The translations under genes were made by a program, and so were the position numbers. A stretch of 64,000 nt of DNA from Salinimonas iocasae (lineage in GTDB: Bacteria; Pseudomonadota; Gammaproteobacteria; Enterobacterales; Alteromonadaceae): contig NZ_CP039852.1 of assembly GCF_006228385.1 (NCBI RefSeq), positions 2,434,001 through 2,498,000 of the forward strand. The letters are read 5' to 3'. The notes beneath the pieces are model-generated. The model had not been told where the DNA came from. It ran no database searches and was given only the letters and a program-made list of their open reading frames with translations. Each line of letters begins with the position of its first letter. Position 1 is the first letter of the stretch. Shown one piece after another: positions 9,669 to 16,641 of this stretch.

Positions 9669-9935
9669 ATGGCAGGTGGATGGGCCCGAGATGGCGCAGT
9701 ACAGGAACAAATTGACGCCAGTGTTGAAGACGGTGTTGCCCGCGCGAAGGGCAGCATTCCTCAGGGGGAAAGTGCAGAGTTTTGTGAGGTCTGTGATGAG
9801 CCTATCTCCCAGGCGCGTCGCGAGGCAATTCCCGGTGTCCAAATGTGCATCGAATGTCAGACCGAGCAGGAAAAAAAGACAAAATCAGTTTCGTCTGTCA
9901 ATCGACGGGCAAGCAAAGACAGTCTGCTGCGCTAA
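9669..9935 (+). CDS. ybiI: DksA/TraR-type zinc finger protein YbiI
   Basis: An 88-residue protein that closely follows E. coli YbiI: MAGGWARDGAVQEQIDASVE at the start, IPQGES, then a four-cysteine zinc finger (CEVC at about residues 39-42 and CIEC at about 60-63) and the C-terminal NRRASKDSLLR. A strong ribosome site (GGAG) precedes the ATG. It has the DksA zinc-finger fold but lacks the coiled-coil of DksA, so direct RNA polymerase control is uncertain. It is convergent with the TonB-domain lipoprotein gene. Confidence 0.9.
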   Translation: MAGGWARDGAVQEQIDASVEDGVARAKGSIPQGESAEFCEVCDEPISQARREAIPGVQMCIECQTEQEKKTKSVSSVNRRASKDSLLR

Positions 9936-9938
9936 TGC

Positions 9939-9960
9939 GCACAACTTTAAGATGTTGTGC
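9939..9960. terminator. Small hairpin between convergent genes
   Basis: GCACAAC (9939-9945) pairs with GTTGTGC (9954-9960) around an 8-base loop, just after the ybiI stop and before the end of the convergent lipoprotein gene. There is no good T-run on either side, so termination is only suggested by position. Confidence 0.35.
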
Positions 9961-9975
9961 TAGCAGTGGTGATAG

Positions 9976-10431
9976 TTATTGGTCAGCGAGGTTATTACAA
10001 CGCTGTTCAGCCTCTTCTGCGTTGCTTGCCAGCTCTGGCATAAAACTTATACTTACCCTGGTCAATACAGGCATTTTATCATTATTGCCTTCAGCTGGCT
10101 TATAGCGCCAGCGAGCAAGCGCGGCAAGTACATGACGGTCAAACACGCCTTCAGGGTATGAATTAGCGATCTTATATCCGTCAGCGCGACCGCTGCTGTT
10201 AATGAGGAAGGTAACTGTGGTACATCCAGCGAGATTATCGCGAACAGCATCGGGAGGAGGCGCTGGACTTTTTTTGACACCCAATACCCAGTACTTTTCC
10301 AAAAGATGTTGGCTATCTTTAGCGGTTAAATCTACATATTGTTGCGGAAATGCGCTCTTTGCATTATTTGAATCTGTCGTGTTGCAACCAGCAAGTACCA
10401 GTGGAAGCAGTAGTAAACTAAACTTTTTCAT
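9976..10431 (-). CDS. Lipoprotein with TonB C-terminal domain
   Basis: A 151-residue lipoprotein: signal sequence MKKFSLLLLPLVLAGC with lipobox LAGC (Cys16), then a TonB C-terminal fold (about residues 60-130) recognised from TTVTFLINSSGRADGYKIANSYPEGVFDRHVLAALARWRY-like spacing, written here in parts. The start at 10431 is chosen because AAGGA lies 7-8 bases upstream; a longer in-frame start adds only seven residues and spoils the signal peptide. It has no transmembrane anchor or Pro-rich spacer, so it is not a classical TonB energy transducer. Role unknown. Confidence 0.8.
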   Translation of the reverse strand: MKKFSLLLLPLVLAGCNTTDSNNAKSAFPQQYVDLTAKDSQHLLEKYWVLGVKKSPAPPPDAVRDNLAGCTTVTFLINSSGRADGYKIANSYPEGVFDRHVLAALARWRYKPAEGNNDKMPVLTRVSISFMPELASNAEEAEQRCNNLADQ

Positions 10432-10452
10432 CGCACATCCTTGTAATTTCAC

Positions 10453-10482
10453 AGCAGTAAGTTTGGCGCTTACTGCTTTTTT
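10453..10482 (+). terminator. Strong plus-strand hairpin with T-run
   Basis: AGCAGTAAG (10453-10461) pairs perfectly with CTTACTGCT (10469-10477) around TTTGGCG, followed by six Ts. It reads as an intrinsic terminator for plus-strand transcription, although both adjacent genes are on the minus strand; the nearest plus-strand gene ends at 9935. Confidence 0.65.
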
Positions 10483-10571
10483 CTGACCTAGCCCTTTCTA
10501 CCGCTTAATATCTGTTTTATCTCTCAACAATGAGCACAGCTATTCGGCCCATGGAGTTATCTATGCGCTTC

Positions 10572-13232
10572 CTAACTCAGAACGGATCGAATGGTATCAG
10601 TGGATAAAGGTTTGACAAAGTGCTCTTCAAACCCGGCTTCTTTCGATTCTTCAATATATTTCTCAGTGCCCCATCCGCTTTGTGAGAAGAACCTGACATT
10701 CTGTGACTCTGGTAATTTTTTAAGAATTCGGCATAGCTCGTAGCCATCGATGTCAGGCATACCAATATCTAAAAACACAAAGTCTGGTTTAAAACGCTTA
10801 AACTCTGCTTCAGCTTCTTTAGGAGACGTAATGCCGGATGCTTCCAGCCCCATCGCTTCGGACAGTAAGCAATAAGTATCAACAAGATCGGCATTGTCAT
10901 CTACAAACAGTATCTTTTGTTGGCGAGTTGCCGATACATGCGAGGATTCAGTATCTGACTCATCAAAGGCCTGTTTTGAAATAGGCAGGCGCACCTCAAA
11001 GGTACTTCCCTTGCCCTGCCCTTCACTGAAAACAGAAATATCACCGTGATGTAATGTTACCAGTTTGTGCACCAGCGTAAGGCCGATGCCGAGACCGCCT
11101 TTTGTGTGGGTCGAGTGGGCATCAATCTGGGTAAACATATTGAACACATCTTTAAGCCGGTCCTCGGGTATCCCCATACCATTATCTTCAATTGCCACTA
11201 CGACCATCGGTCCTTCTTCCCGGACGTTAATGGTGATTTCGCCCTTATCCTCAGAATATTTGGCAGCATTGTGGATGATATTTGAAAAAATCTGACTCAA
11301 CCGGGCTTTGTCACCAAATACAGTGACGCCATCCTGAAGGTAATTGAGATTCAATTCGTGATTTTTAGCTCTGATATGCTGGTCTACTATTTCCAGAGAA
11401 TCGGAAATAACATCCTGGATGTTGACCTTTTCAAACTCCAACTTCACTTTGCCCCGTGTTATCCGCGAAACGTCCATCAAATCGTTAATCAGCTTAGACA
11501 TATATTCAGCCTGACGATTGATGATTGACGTTACCCTGGCCCGGGTGGCTTCATCAGAGGCGGTTTCTAAAATACTCGCCCCTGACATGATGGGGCCAAG
11601 TGGATTTCTGAGCTCATGGGCGAGTGTCGCTAAAAATTCGTTACGATACTGATCCTGTTTTTCCAGTTCTTCAATACTGATATGCATGCGTTCCTGGACT
11701 TCCAGCGCATAGACCAGGAACATACGATTCAATCGATTCGCGGTATCAATGTCGGCTTTATCAAATGTTGAAGAGCGACCGGTAATAGCTCGCTCATTAA
11801 CCTGGAATGTCGCGCGGGGCTTTAATCGCTCTTCTTTGGACGCAGCCTCTGATTTTTCGCCTTCTGAGCCGATCCATTTCTGAACCCGATGTTCTTCTTT
11901 TCTGAACCAGGCGGTGAAGTATTGCTTCTTCTCAAATAAGGGGATAATCAACACACCGGCAATATTGTAATGCTCTGCCTCGGGCCACTCTTCGTAAAGC
12001 GCATCATTTTCATACGGAAAACCGGTGGAGTTGCGAGCGCTGCTGAAGATTGATTTTATTAAGTCAACTGGCAAGGTCTCGCCTAAAACGATGGTTTCGT
12101 ATTGCGAAAAGTAAATAAAGCCGCAACTATTCATCGCTTCCAAAAATGCTTTCTCACCGCTTTTGACCACCCGACCGATAGGATTTGAAGGGCCAATTTT
12201 ATCTAGCATGCCATCAACAGCTTTATCGATTTGCTGCTTTTTCTTACGCGCAATTTCCTCTTCTTTAGCACGTAAATGCCAGCTGAACAACTGACTTAAA
12301 TTTTCACACTGCAGCCTGACATCTTGTGGAATATATTTGGCCTCGCGGTGGTGACAGGAAATCAACCCGTACAGTTCACCTTCAGTCACCAGTGAGATTG
12401 AAAACGACGCTCTCAGGCCCTGGTTTCTGATGTATTGCAGGTGAATAGGCGAAAAGCGCCTTAACAAAGAGCGCGTCAGGTCTAGTGGTTCTCTATTCGC
12501 CTCTTTAATAGACGGTATAAGTTCTGATGCCGGCAGTTCGGTGTCCGGCGTCAGCCTCACCCAGTTTTGAGTGTATAATTCACGGGCCTGGCTGGGTATG
12601 TCATTAGACGGAAAGTAAAGATTCTGATAGGAATCCATATCTTCAGCTTTCGCTTCAGCAATAACTTTCCCTGAGTAGTCGTCATTAAACTTGTACAGTA
12701 CCACTCTGTCCATGTTGGTCAGATAACGAATAGTGGCCACCATCTCCTGCGCCATTTCACCTAAGGAGTTCATCTCCTTAAAGCGCGGCGCAACAGACAT
12801 TGCATACAGTTTTATGAATTGCTCGGCGCTGTAAGCGTCTCTGAATTCGGTAGCAGGCTCTAATTCAACAACGTACTTTCCATTCGCATTATAAACGACA
12901 GCAAGATAATCGTTATCAGTATCCGGTTGCAGCAGTGACTCATCAAGTTCAACCTTAATAGGCAGGCGAATTTTGTTTTCTGAAACCCGTTCAAAGGTAT
13001 CCTGCAAAAAGGCTTTACTGTCTGTTTTGGGGCAGAGAATATCGAGAAAGTGCTTATCGAGAATGGATTCTTTGAAGATTTGCTCAGTATTTTCACTGAC
13101 AACGGTAATCGTTAAATCATCATCTTCAAAAGCAATCAGGAAGCCATAACTTTGAATAGATTCCGGAATATGAATGGGTTCATCTTCGCAATTTTCAAAA
13201 TCAAACTCTATATCACCACTCACATCAGTCAT
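10572..13232 (-). CDS. bphP: Bacteriophytochrome hybrid histidine kinase
   Basis: An 886-residue red/far-red photoreceptor kinase, cytoplasmic. Order: PAS (biliverdin-linking Cys15 in NCEDEPIHIPESIQSYG), GAF with FPSNDIPSQARELY (Asp211), SPIHLQYIRNQG (equivalents of the chromophore His260/Tyr263 of other phytochromes) and SCHHRE (His290 equivalent), then PHY (about 340-510, with the tongue PRATF and WFRKEE). A HisKA domain follows with H539 in AHELRNPLG, a HATPase domain with NIIHNAAKY and GLGIGLTL, and a receiver with D822 in FLDIGMPDIDG. All chromophore-contact residues I can check are present, so it should bind biliverdin. No heme oxygenase gene is adjacent. The output is probably intramolecular plus an unlinked partner. 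Confidence 0.93.
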   Translation of the reverse strand: MTDVSGDIEFDFENCEDEPIHIPESIQSYGFLIAFEDDDLTITVVSENTEQIFKESILDKHFLDILCPKTDSKAFLQDTFERVSENKIRLPIKVELDESLLQPDTDNDYLAVVYNANGKYVVELEPATEFRDAYSAEQFIKLYAMSVAPRFKEMNSLGEMAQEMVATIRYLTNMDRVVLYKFNDDYSGKVIAEAKAEDMDSYQNLYFPSNDIPSQARELYTQNWVRLTPDTELPASELIPSIKEANREPLDLTRSLLRRFSPIHLQYIRNQGLRASFSISLVTEGELYGLISCHHREAKYIPQDVRLQCENLSQLFSWHLRAKEEEIARKKKQQIDKAVDGMLDKIGPSNPIGRVVKSGEKAFLEAMNSCGFIYFSQYETIVLGETLPVDLIKSIFSSARNSTGFPYENDALYEEWPEAEHYNIAGVLIIPLFEKKQYFTAWFRKEEHRVQKWIGSEGEKSEAASKEERLKPRATFQVNERAITGRSSTFDKADIDTANRLNRMFLVYALEVQERMHISIEELEKQDQYRNEFLATLAHELRNPLGPIMSGASILETASDEATRARVTSIINRQAEYMSKLINDLMDVSRITRGKVKLEFEKVNIQDVISDSLEIVDQHIRAKNHELNLNYLQDGVTVFGDKARLSQIFSNIIHNAAKYSEDKGEITINVREEGPMVVVAIEDNGMGIPEDRLKDVFNMFTQIDAHSTHTKGGLGIGLTLVHKLVTLHHGDISVFSEGQGKGSTFEVRLPISKQAFDESDTESSHVSATRQQKILFVDDNADLVDTYCLLSEAMGLEASGITSPKEAEAEFKRFKPDFVFLDIGMPDIDGYELCRILKKLPESQNVRFFSQSGWGTEKYIEESKEAGFEEHFVKPLSTDTIRSVLS

Positions 13233-13440
13233 TCAGCTATTCCGCAATACCAGGCCTACTTTCTTATAATTGTAGTTGGGCCATTAAAATACATTAGTCA
13301 CTTGTACCGTAATAGATGTTGGTGAGATCAAACCCAACCGCGACCACGTCATGAATTAATGTAGTTTGAAAATACACCTATTTATTTGCCAGCTTATATG
13401 TAAACCCTATGCTGTTTGCTGTTATATTTTCTAGACACCT
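13233..13440. other. bphP-ibpA divergent promoter region
   Basis: About 210 bases upstream of both bphP (minus) and the ibpA leader (plus). It is AT-rich. TTTGAAA at 13365-13371 resembles a sigma-32 -35 box, but no -10 lies at the right spacing, so no heat-shock promoter is claimed. No gene or RNA is seen. Confidence 0.35.
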
Positions 13441-13456
13441 GAACAGAACGATATTG

Positions 13457-13510
13457 CTGATGCCCCTCTGTGGGGGTCAGTGTGTTTCATATTGCTTGAA
13501 GAAGGATATG
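13457..13510 (+). promoter_or_regulatory. ROSE-like RNA thermometer in the ibpA leader
   Basis: Two consecutive hairpins precede ibpA. The first pairs CTGA-CCCC (13457-13466) with GGGG-TCAG (13473-13480), with a two-base bulge. The second pairs CATAT (13488-13492) with ATATG (13506-13510) and CTT (13495-13497) with AAG (13502-13504), leaving G13494 opposite G13505. The Shine-Dalgarno AAGGA (13502-13506) lies wholly in the second stem, next to TTGCT, the hallmark of ROSE thermometers that control small heat-shock genes. Confidence 0.6.
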
Positions 13511-13514
13511 CATC

Positions 13515-13961
13515 ATGCGATCTATTGATTTAACACCGTTGTACCGCTCGTTTATCGGCAGTGACCATTTGGCCAGTCTAATTGATGCGGCAACTCAGTC
13601 TGAAAAGCAAAGCGGTTATCCGCCCTACAACGTCGAGATTTTAAGTGAGACCAAGTACCGCATCACTATGGCGGTTGCAGGCTTCAGACAGGAAGAAATT
13701 AATATTGAGATGCTGGAAAACACACTGACTATCGCTGGTAAAAAAGCCCCCCGGGCGGCGGACGCGCCGGAACGCACATTTCTGCATAAGGGAATTTCGG
13801 AGCGCGGTTTTGAACGTAAATTCCAGTTGGGTGATAATGTAAAAGTTCTGGGTGCTGATTTAGAGCACGGACTATTGAATATTGATATGGAAAGAATTTT
13901 GCCCGAAGCAAAGAAACCACAGAAAATCGAAATCAGTAATCAGCTTTCCGATCTTCGTTAA
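13515..13961 (+). CDS. ibpA: Small heat-shock protein IbpA (Hsp20)
   Basis: A 148-residue alpha-crystallin-type holdase that binds unfolding proteins. It follows E. coli IbpA closely: MRSIDLTPLYRSFIG at the start, YPPYNVE opening the crystallin domain (about residue 36), VAGFRQEEI, ERGFERKFQL, and the C-terminal KKPQKIEI carrying the IxI motif. AAGGA lies 8 bases before the ATG and is predicted to be masked by the leader hairpin, consistent with temperature-controlled translation. It is divergent from bphP and ends one base before the convergent RDD gene. Confidence 0.94.
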   Translation: MRSIDLTPLYRSFIGSDHLASLIDAATQSEKQSGYPPYNVEILSETKYRITMAVAGFRQEEINIEMLENTLTIAGKKAPRAADAPERTFLHKGISERGFERKFQLGDNVKVLGADLEHGLLNIDMERILPEAKKPQKIEISNQLSDLR

Positions 13962-13962
13962 T

Positions 13963-14400
13963 TTATCTGCGAACATATTCAGGCATGTTGCGGATTACCG
14001 CCGTGCCTGACAGATAGTCGTGAAAACCCCGTTTGTTTTTATCAAATATAATCCAGATGAAGCCAAGAAACAGCGGCAAGATAGATACAATATAGGCGAA
14101 ATAGCGAACTACCGATTTAGTGATGGATGGTTTCGCGCCGGTATTAAAATCTACCACCTGAATTCCCAGCAGCATCTTGCCCGGCGTACCTAAATATTTT
14201 TGCCAAAACCAGATAGTAAGTATAAACGGAAGAATGTACCCCAGTGTCACATTCAGCCAGTTCACCTCGCCATTACTGGCAATCAGTACAGATCCCATCG
14301 TCAGGGTGACCGGTACTGTGATAAATAAAAAAAACATAATTGTATCGATCAGAACAGCCAAAAAACGACGCATAAAACCTGCCGGCTCAAATTCAGTCAT
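13963..14400 (-). CDS. RDD-family membrane protein
   Basis: A 145-residue integral membrane protein with three to four hydrophobic segments. The RDD signature appears as RRFLAVLIDTIMFF near the N-terminus, then GKMLLGIQVVD and a C-terminal RGFHDYLSGTAVI. The ATG at 14400 overlaps the nudF stop (ATGA, 14397-14400), which fixes the start and shows translational coupling; a longer in-frame reading starts inside nudF. RDD proteins have been tied to ion transport, but the role is unproven here. Last gene of a three-gene minus-strand operon. Confidence 0.85.
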   Translation of the reverse strand: MTEFEPAGFMRRFLAVLIDTIMFFLFITVPVTLTMGSVLIASNGEVNWLNVTLGYILPFILTIWFWQKYLGTPGKMLLGIQVVDFNTGAKPSITKSVVRYFAYIVSILPLFLGFIWIIFDKNKRGFHDYLSGTAVIRNMPEYVRR

Positions 14401-14951
14401 AGAAATCCTTTTAATCGTGCCAGCCCCAGCGCATTGCATGTAGAGGCATCTTTTACCTGCCCGTTGATAATTTTTTCGTCTAATTCAGCCAGCGATAGTT
14501 GATGCACAGTGAGGCCCTCTTCTTCCGGATCTAACTGCTGCTTACCTTCGGTGAGTTCGCTCGCCAGATAAATATGATAACCCTGATTACTCATGCCATA
14601 AGCCAGGTACTGGAAACCTACATATTGCATACTACTTGCAGTCAGGCCCGTTTCTTCCTTCAGCTCACCGGCGGCCAGTGTCAGCGGGTCAACGCCCGGT
14701 TCGTCATCCCAGGTACCCTGTGGGAACTCAAGCTGCCGCTCACCGACCGGATATCGATACTGCTCCACCATGTAGACCTGATCGCCGTGCACAGGAATAA
14801 TGATTGCAAAATGCGGTTTCTCTACCACACTATACAACCCCTTAGCGCCGCTGGGACGTTCAATTTCATCTTCTCTGACGGTCATCCATCGGTTTTGATA
14901 AACCGTTTTGGAGCGCAGTGTCTTTATCTCTGGTGCGTCTTTATCACTCAC
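14397..14951 (-). CDS. nudF: ADP-ribose pyrophosphatase-like Nudix hydrolase
   Basis: A 184-residue Nudix hydrolase of the ADP-ribose/NDP-sugar branch. The Nudix box reads GTWDDEPG....LTLAAGELKEETGL (about residues 79-103): the EExG glutamates are intact, but the usual Arg before EL is Gly. YSVVEKPHFAIIIPV and MVEQYRYPVGERQLEFPQG match the fold seen in ADP-ribose pyrophosphatases. It overlaps the upstream hydrolase gene by 8 bases and the downstream RDD gene by 4. The symbol is by family resemblance; substrate range is not shown by the sequence. Confidence 0.8.
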   Translation of the reverse strand: MSDKDAPEIKTLRSKTVYQNRWMTVREDEIERPSGAKGLYSVVEKPHFAIIIPVHGDQVYMVEQYRYPVGERQLEFPQGTWDDEPGVDPLTLAAGELKEETGLTASSMQYVGFQYLAYGMSNQGYHIYLASELTEGKQQLDPEEEGLTVHQLSLAELDEKIINGQVKDASTCNALGLARLKGFL

Positions 14952-15984
14952 TCACGGATTCCTGTTTTGTCGTACTTTCGATGCCCGGAATATTTTTAAA
15001 CCAGTCAACGAACATCTCGTGCTCTTTCTGTCCCACCATAACCGGAGAAATGTGAGACTCATCGTCATTCACGAAGCGCTGCACGTGAGGATAGCGCCAT
15101 CCGTTTTCATCACTGACATTACTGACCGGGTCGTTCTGCGCACCATATACCAGTGTAGGTACACCTAAGAGTGGTATAGCCGGTAGCATATCTGTTTGTG
15201 CCATCGTACCACCACTGCGGGTAAGGGCCAGCTCGGCGCCCGCTGCTATTGAACTGTCCGGTACCAGCATGTTCAGCCAGGGGGTGAACGTTTGCGCCAC
15301 ACCCAGCGACGCTTTATCAAAACGCTGCATCGGTGCCAACAATATTAATCCGTCTGCCGCCTGGCTATCACGCGCGGCATTGACCGCCGCCAGTGCGCCC
15401 ATAGAGTGGCCAACAATAATGAGCGGACGTGCTGCGTCTTTTAATTCGCTATTGATAAAGTCAGCCATTTCCCGGCCGTCGGCAACCCCATAGCTTCGTT
15501 GCGAATTTGCGTTACCATGACCGGGCAAATCCGGCGCGACCACATCAAACCCCAGGTAATGGAAATAATCCATAGTAAATGCCCAGATGTTCTTATCCCC
15601 GCCATGACCATGAAGCAGAAGCACCGTACCTTGATATTTATTTTCCAACTGCTCATCTAAAAGAAGCACTTTTTCTACCACTTTTGAGCCTGAATCCAGG
15701 TTTGTTTTCAATTCCAGACCGTATTCAGACGTGGGTTCAGTGTTTGTATCGGTTGGTTGAGCAGGAGAAGCCGCACTGTACAGATATTGCGTGCAAAATG
15801 ACGTGGTACTGCTGCAGTAATCCCTGGTGGAGAGGTTCAGCACATCATAGAGTTCCTCAAGACTTCCCTCGCTGAAAACAGGTTTCAACTTTGCATTTTC
15901 AATCTCATCAGCGATTAAGCCGGCGCAGCCGGAAACCAGGAAAACCAGTGCGCTGAGGCTTATGATGTAAGGAAGGCGTTTCAC
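14944..15984 (-). CDS. Alpha/beta-hydrolase lipoprotein
   Basis: A 346-residue envelope hydrolase. A lipoprotein signal (LVFLVSGC, Cys about 20) precedes an alpha/beta-hydrolase domain starting near residue 118 at GTVLLLHGHGGDKNIW. The nucleophile elbow is GHSMG (about residue 193), and APDLPGHGNAN matches the family oxyanion/cap region. Candidate Asp and His are in GAQNDPVSN and DDESHISP. Lipidation suggests attachment to a membrane with the enzyme in the periplasm. Substrate unknown. First gene of the hydrolase-nudF-RDD operon. Confidence 0.8.
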   Translation of the reverse strand: MKRLPYIISLSALVFLVSGCAGLIADEIENAKLKPVFSEGSLEELYDVLNLSTRDYCSSTTSFCTQYLYSAASPAQPTDTNTEPTSEYGLELKTNLDSGSKVVEKVLLLDEQLENKYQGTVLLLHGHGGDKNIWAFTMDYFHYLGFDVVAPDLPGHGNANSQRSYGVADGREMADFINSELKDAARPLIIVGHSMGALAAVNAARDSQAADGLILLAPMQRFDKASLGVAQTFTPWLNMLVPDSSIAAGAELALTRSGGTMAQTDMLPAIPLLGVPTLVYGAQNDPVSNVSDENGWRYPHVQRFVNDDESHISPVMVGQKEHEMFVDWFKNIPGIESTTKQESVSE

Positions 15985-16020
15985 TGTTTTTCATCCTTAA
16001 AAAACGTTGCTTTAGATAAC

Positions 16021-16045
16021 AAAAAGGGAGCCAACCGCTCCCTTT
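16021..16045 (-). terminator. greA terminator
   Basis: AAAGGGAGC (16023-16031) pairs with GCTCCCTTT (16037-16045) around CAACC; on the minus strand the stem is followed by TTTTTGTT. It lies three bases after the greA stop. Confidence 0.8.
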
Positions 16046-16047
16046 GA

Positions 16048-16524
16048 TTAAATATATTCTACTTCAGTAATTTCGAATTCAACAGTGCCAGAAGGCGTTT
16101 CAATGTTCACGACATCATCGACCTCTTTACCAATCAACCCTCGTGCGATAGGAGAGTTAACCGAAATAAGGTTGTTTTTAATATCCGCCTCATCGTCACC
16201 AACAATGCGATAACGCGTTTCTTTGTCAGTTTCAAGGTTCATGATGGTCACCGTGGTACCAAAGATAACCTTGCCGGTATTTTCCATCTTAGTTACATCG
16301 ATAATCTGCGCGTTGGAAAGCTTGCCCTCGATATCCTGAATACGGCCTTCGCAGAAGCTTTGTTGCTCGCGCGCAGCGTGATACTCCGCGTTTTCCTTTA
16401 GATCGCCATGCTCGCGCGCTTCAGCGATTGATTCAATAATGCGGGGGCGCGTTACAGTTTTCAGTTCGTTAAGCTCGTTGCGCAGAAGCTCTGCACCGTG
16501 AGCAGTCATTGGATACTGAGCCAT
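16048..16524 (-). CDS. greA: Transcription elongation factor GreA
   Basis: A 158-residue RNA polymerase cleavage factor. The N-terminal coiled coil carries the acidic-tip signature [16 protein letters not shown] (about residues 40-55), preceded by [13 protein letters not shown], and the C-terminal FKBP-like domain contains [12 protein letters not shown] near residue 122. Length equals E. coli GreA (158). It lies downstream of carB on the same strand but behind the carB terminator hairpins, so it probably has its own promoter in 16525-16640. Confidence 0.96.
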   Translation of the reverse strand: MAQYPMTAHGAELLRNELNELKTVTRPRIIESIAEAREHGDLKENAEYHAAREQQSFCEGRIQDIEGKLSNAQIIDVTKMENTGKVIFGTTVTIMNLETDKETRYRIVGDDEADIKNNLISVNSPIARGLIGKEVDDVVNIETPSGTVEFEITEVEYI

Positions 16525-16570
16525 GGTATTGTCTCACCTGTGTTTTTTTGGGATTGTCATGATCAAAAAA

Positions 16571-16591
16571 AGTGCGCCATCAAGGCGCACA
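16571..16591 (-). terminator. carAB terminator
   Basis: GTGCGCC pairs with GGCGCAC around ATCAA (about 16572-16590); on the minus strand the stem is followed by seven Ts (16565-16571). A second hairpin, GGATAC/GTATCC around CTC (16615-16629), lies closer to the carB stop. Confidence 0.8.
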
Positions 16592-16641
16592 GTTTTCATT
16601 ATTAGTATAAAACAGGATACCTCGTATCCCGTTTTTTGTCA

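Noticed and set aside
13365..13410. Sigma-32 promoter for ibpA (TTTGAAA plus CCCTAT)
   Set aside because: The two elements are more than 30 bases apart, well outside the allowed spacing.
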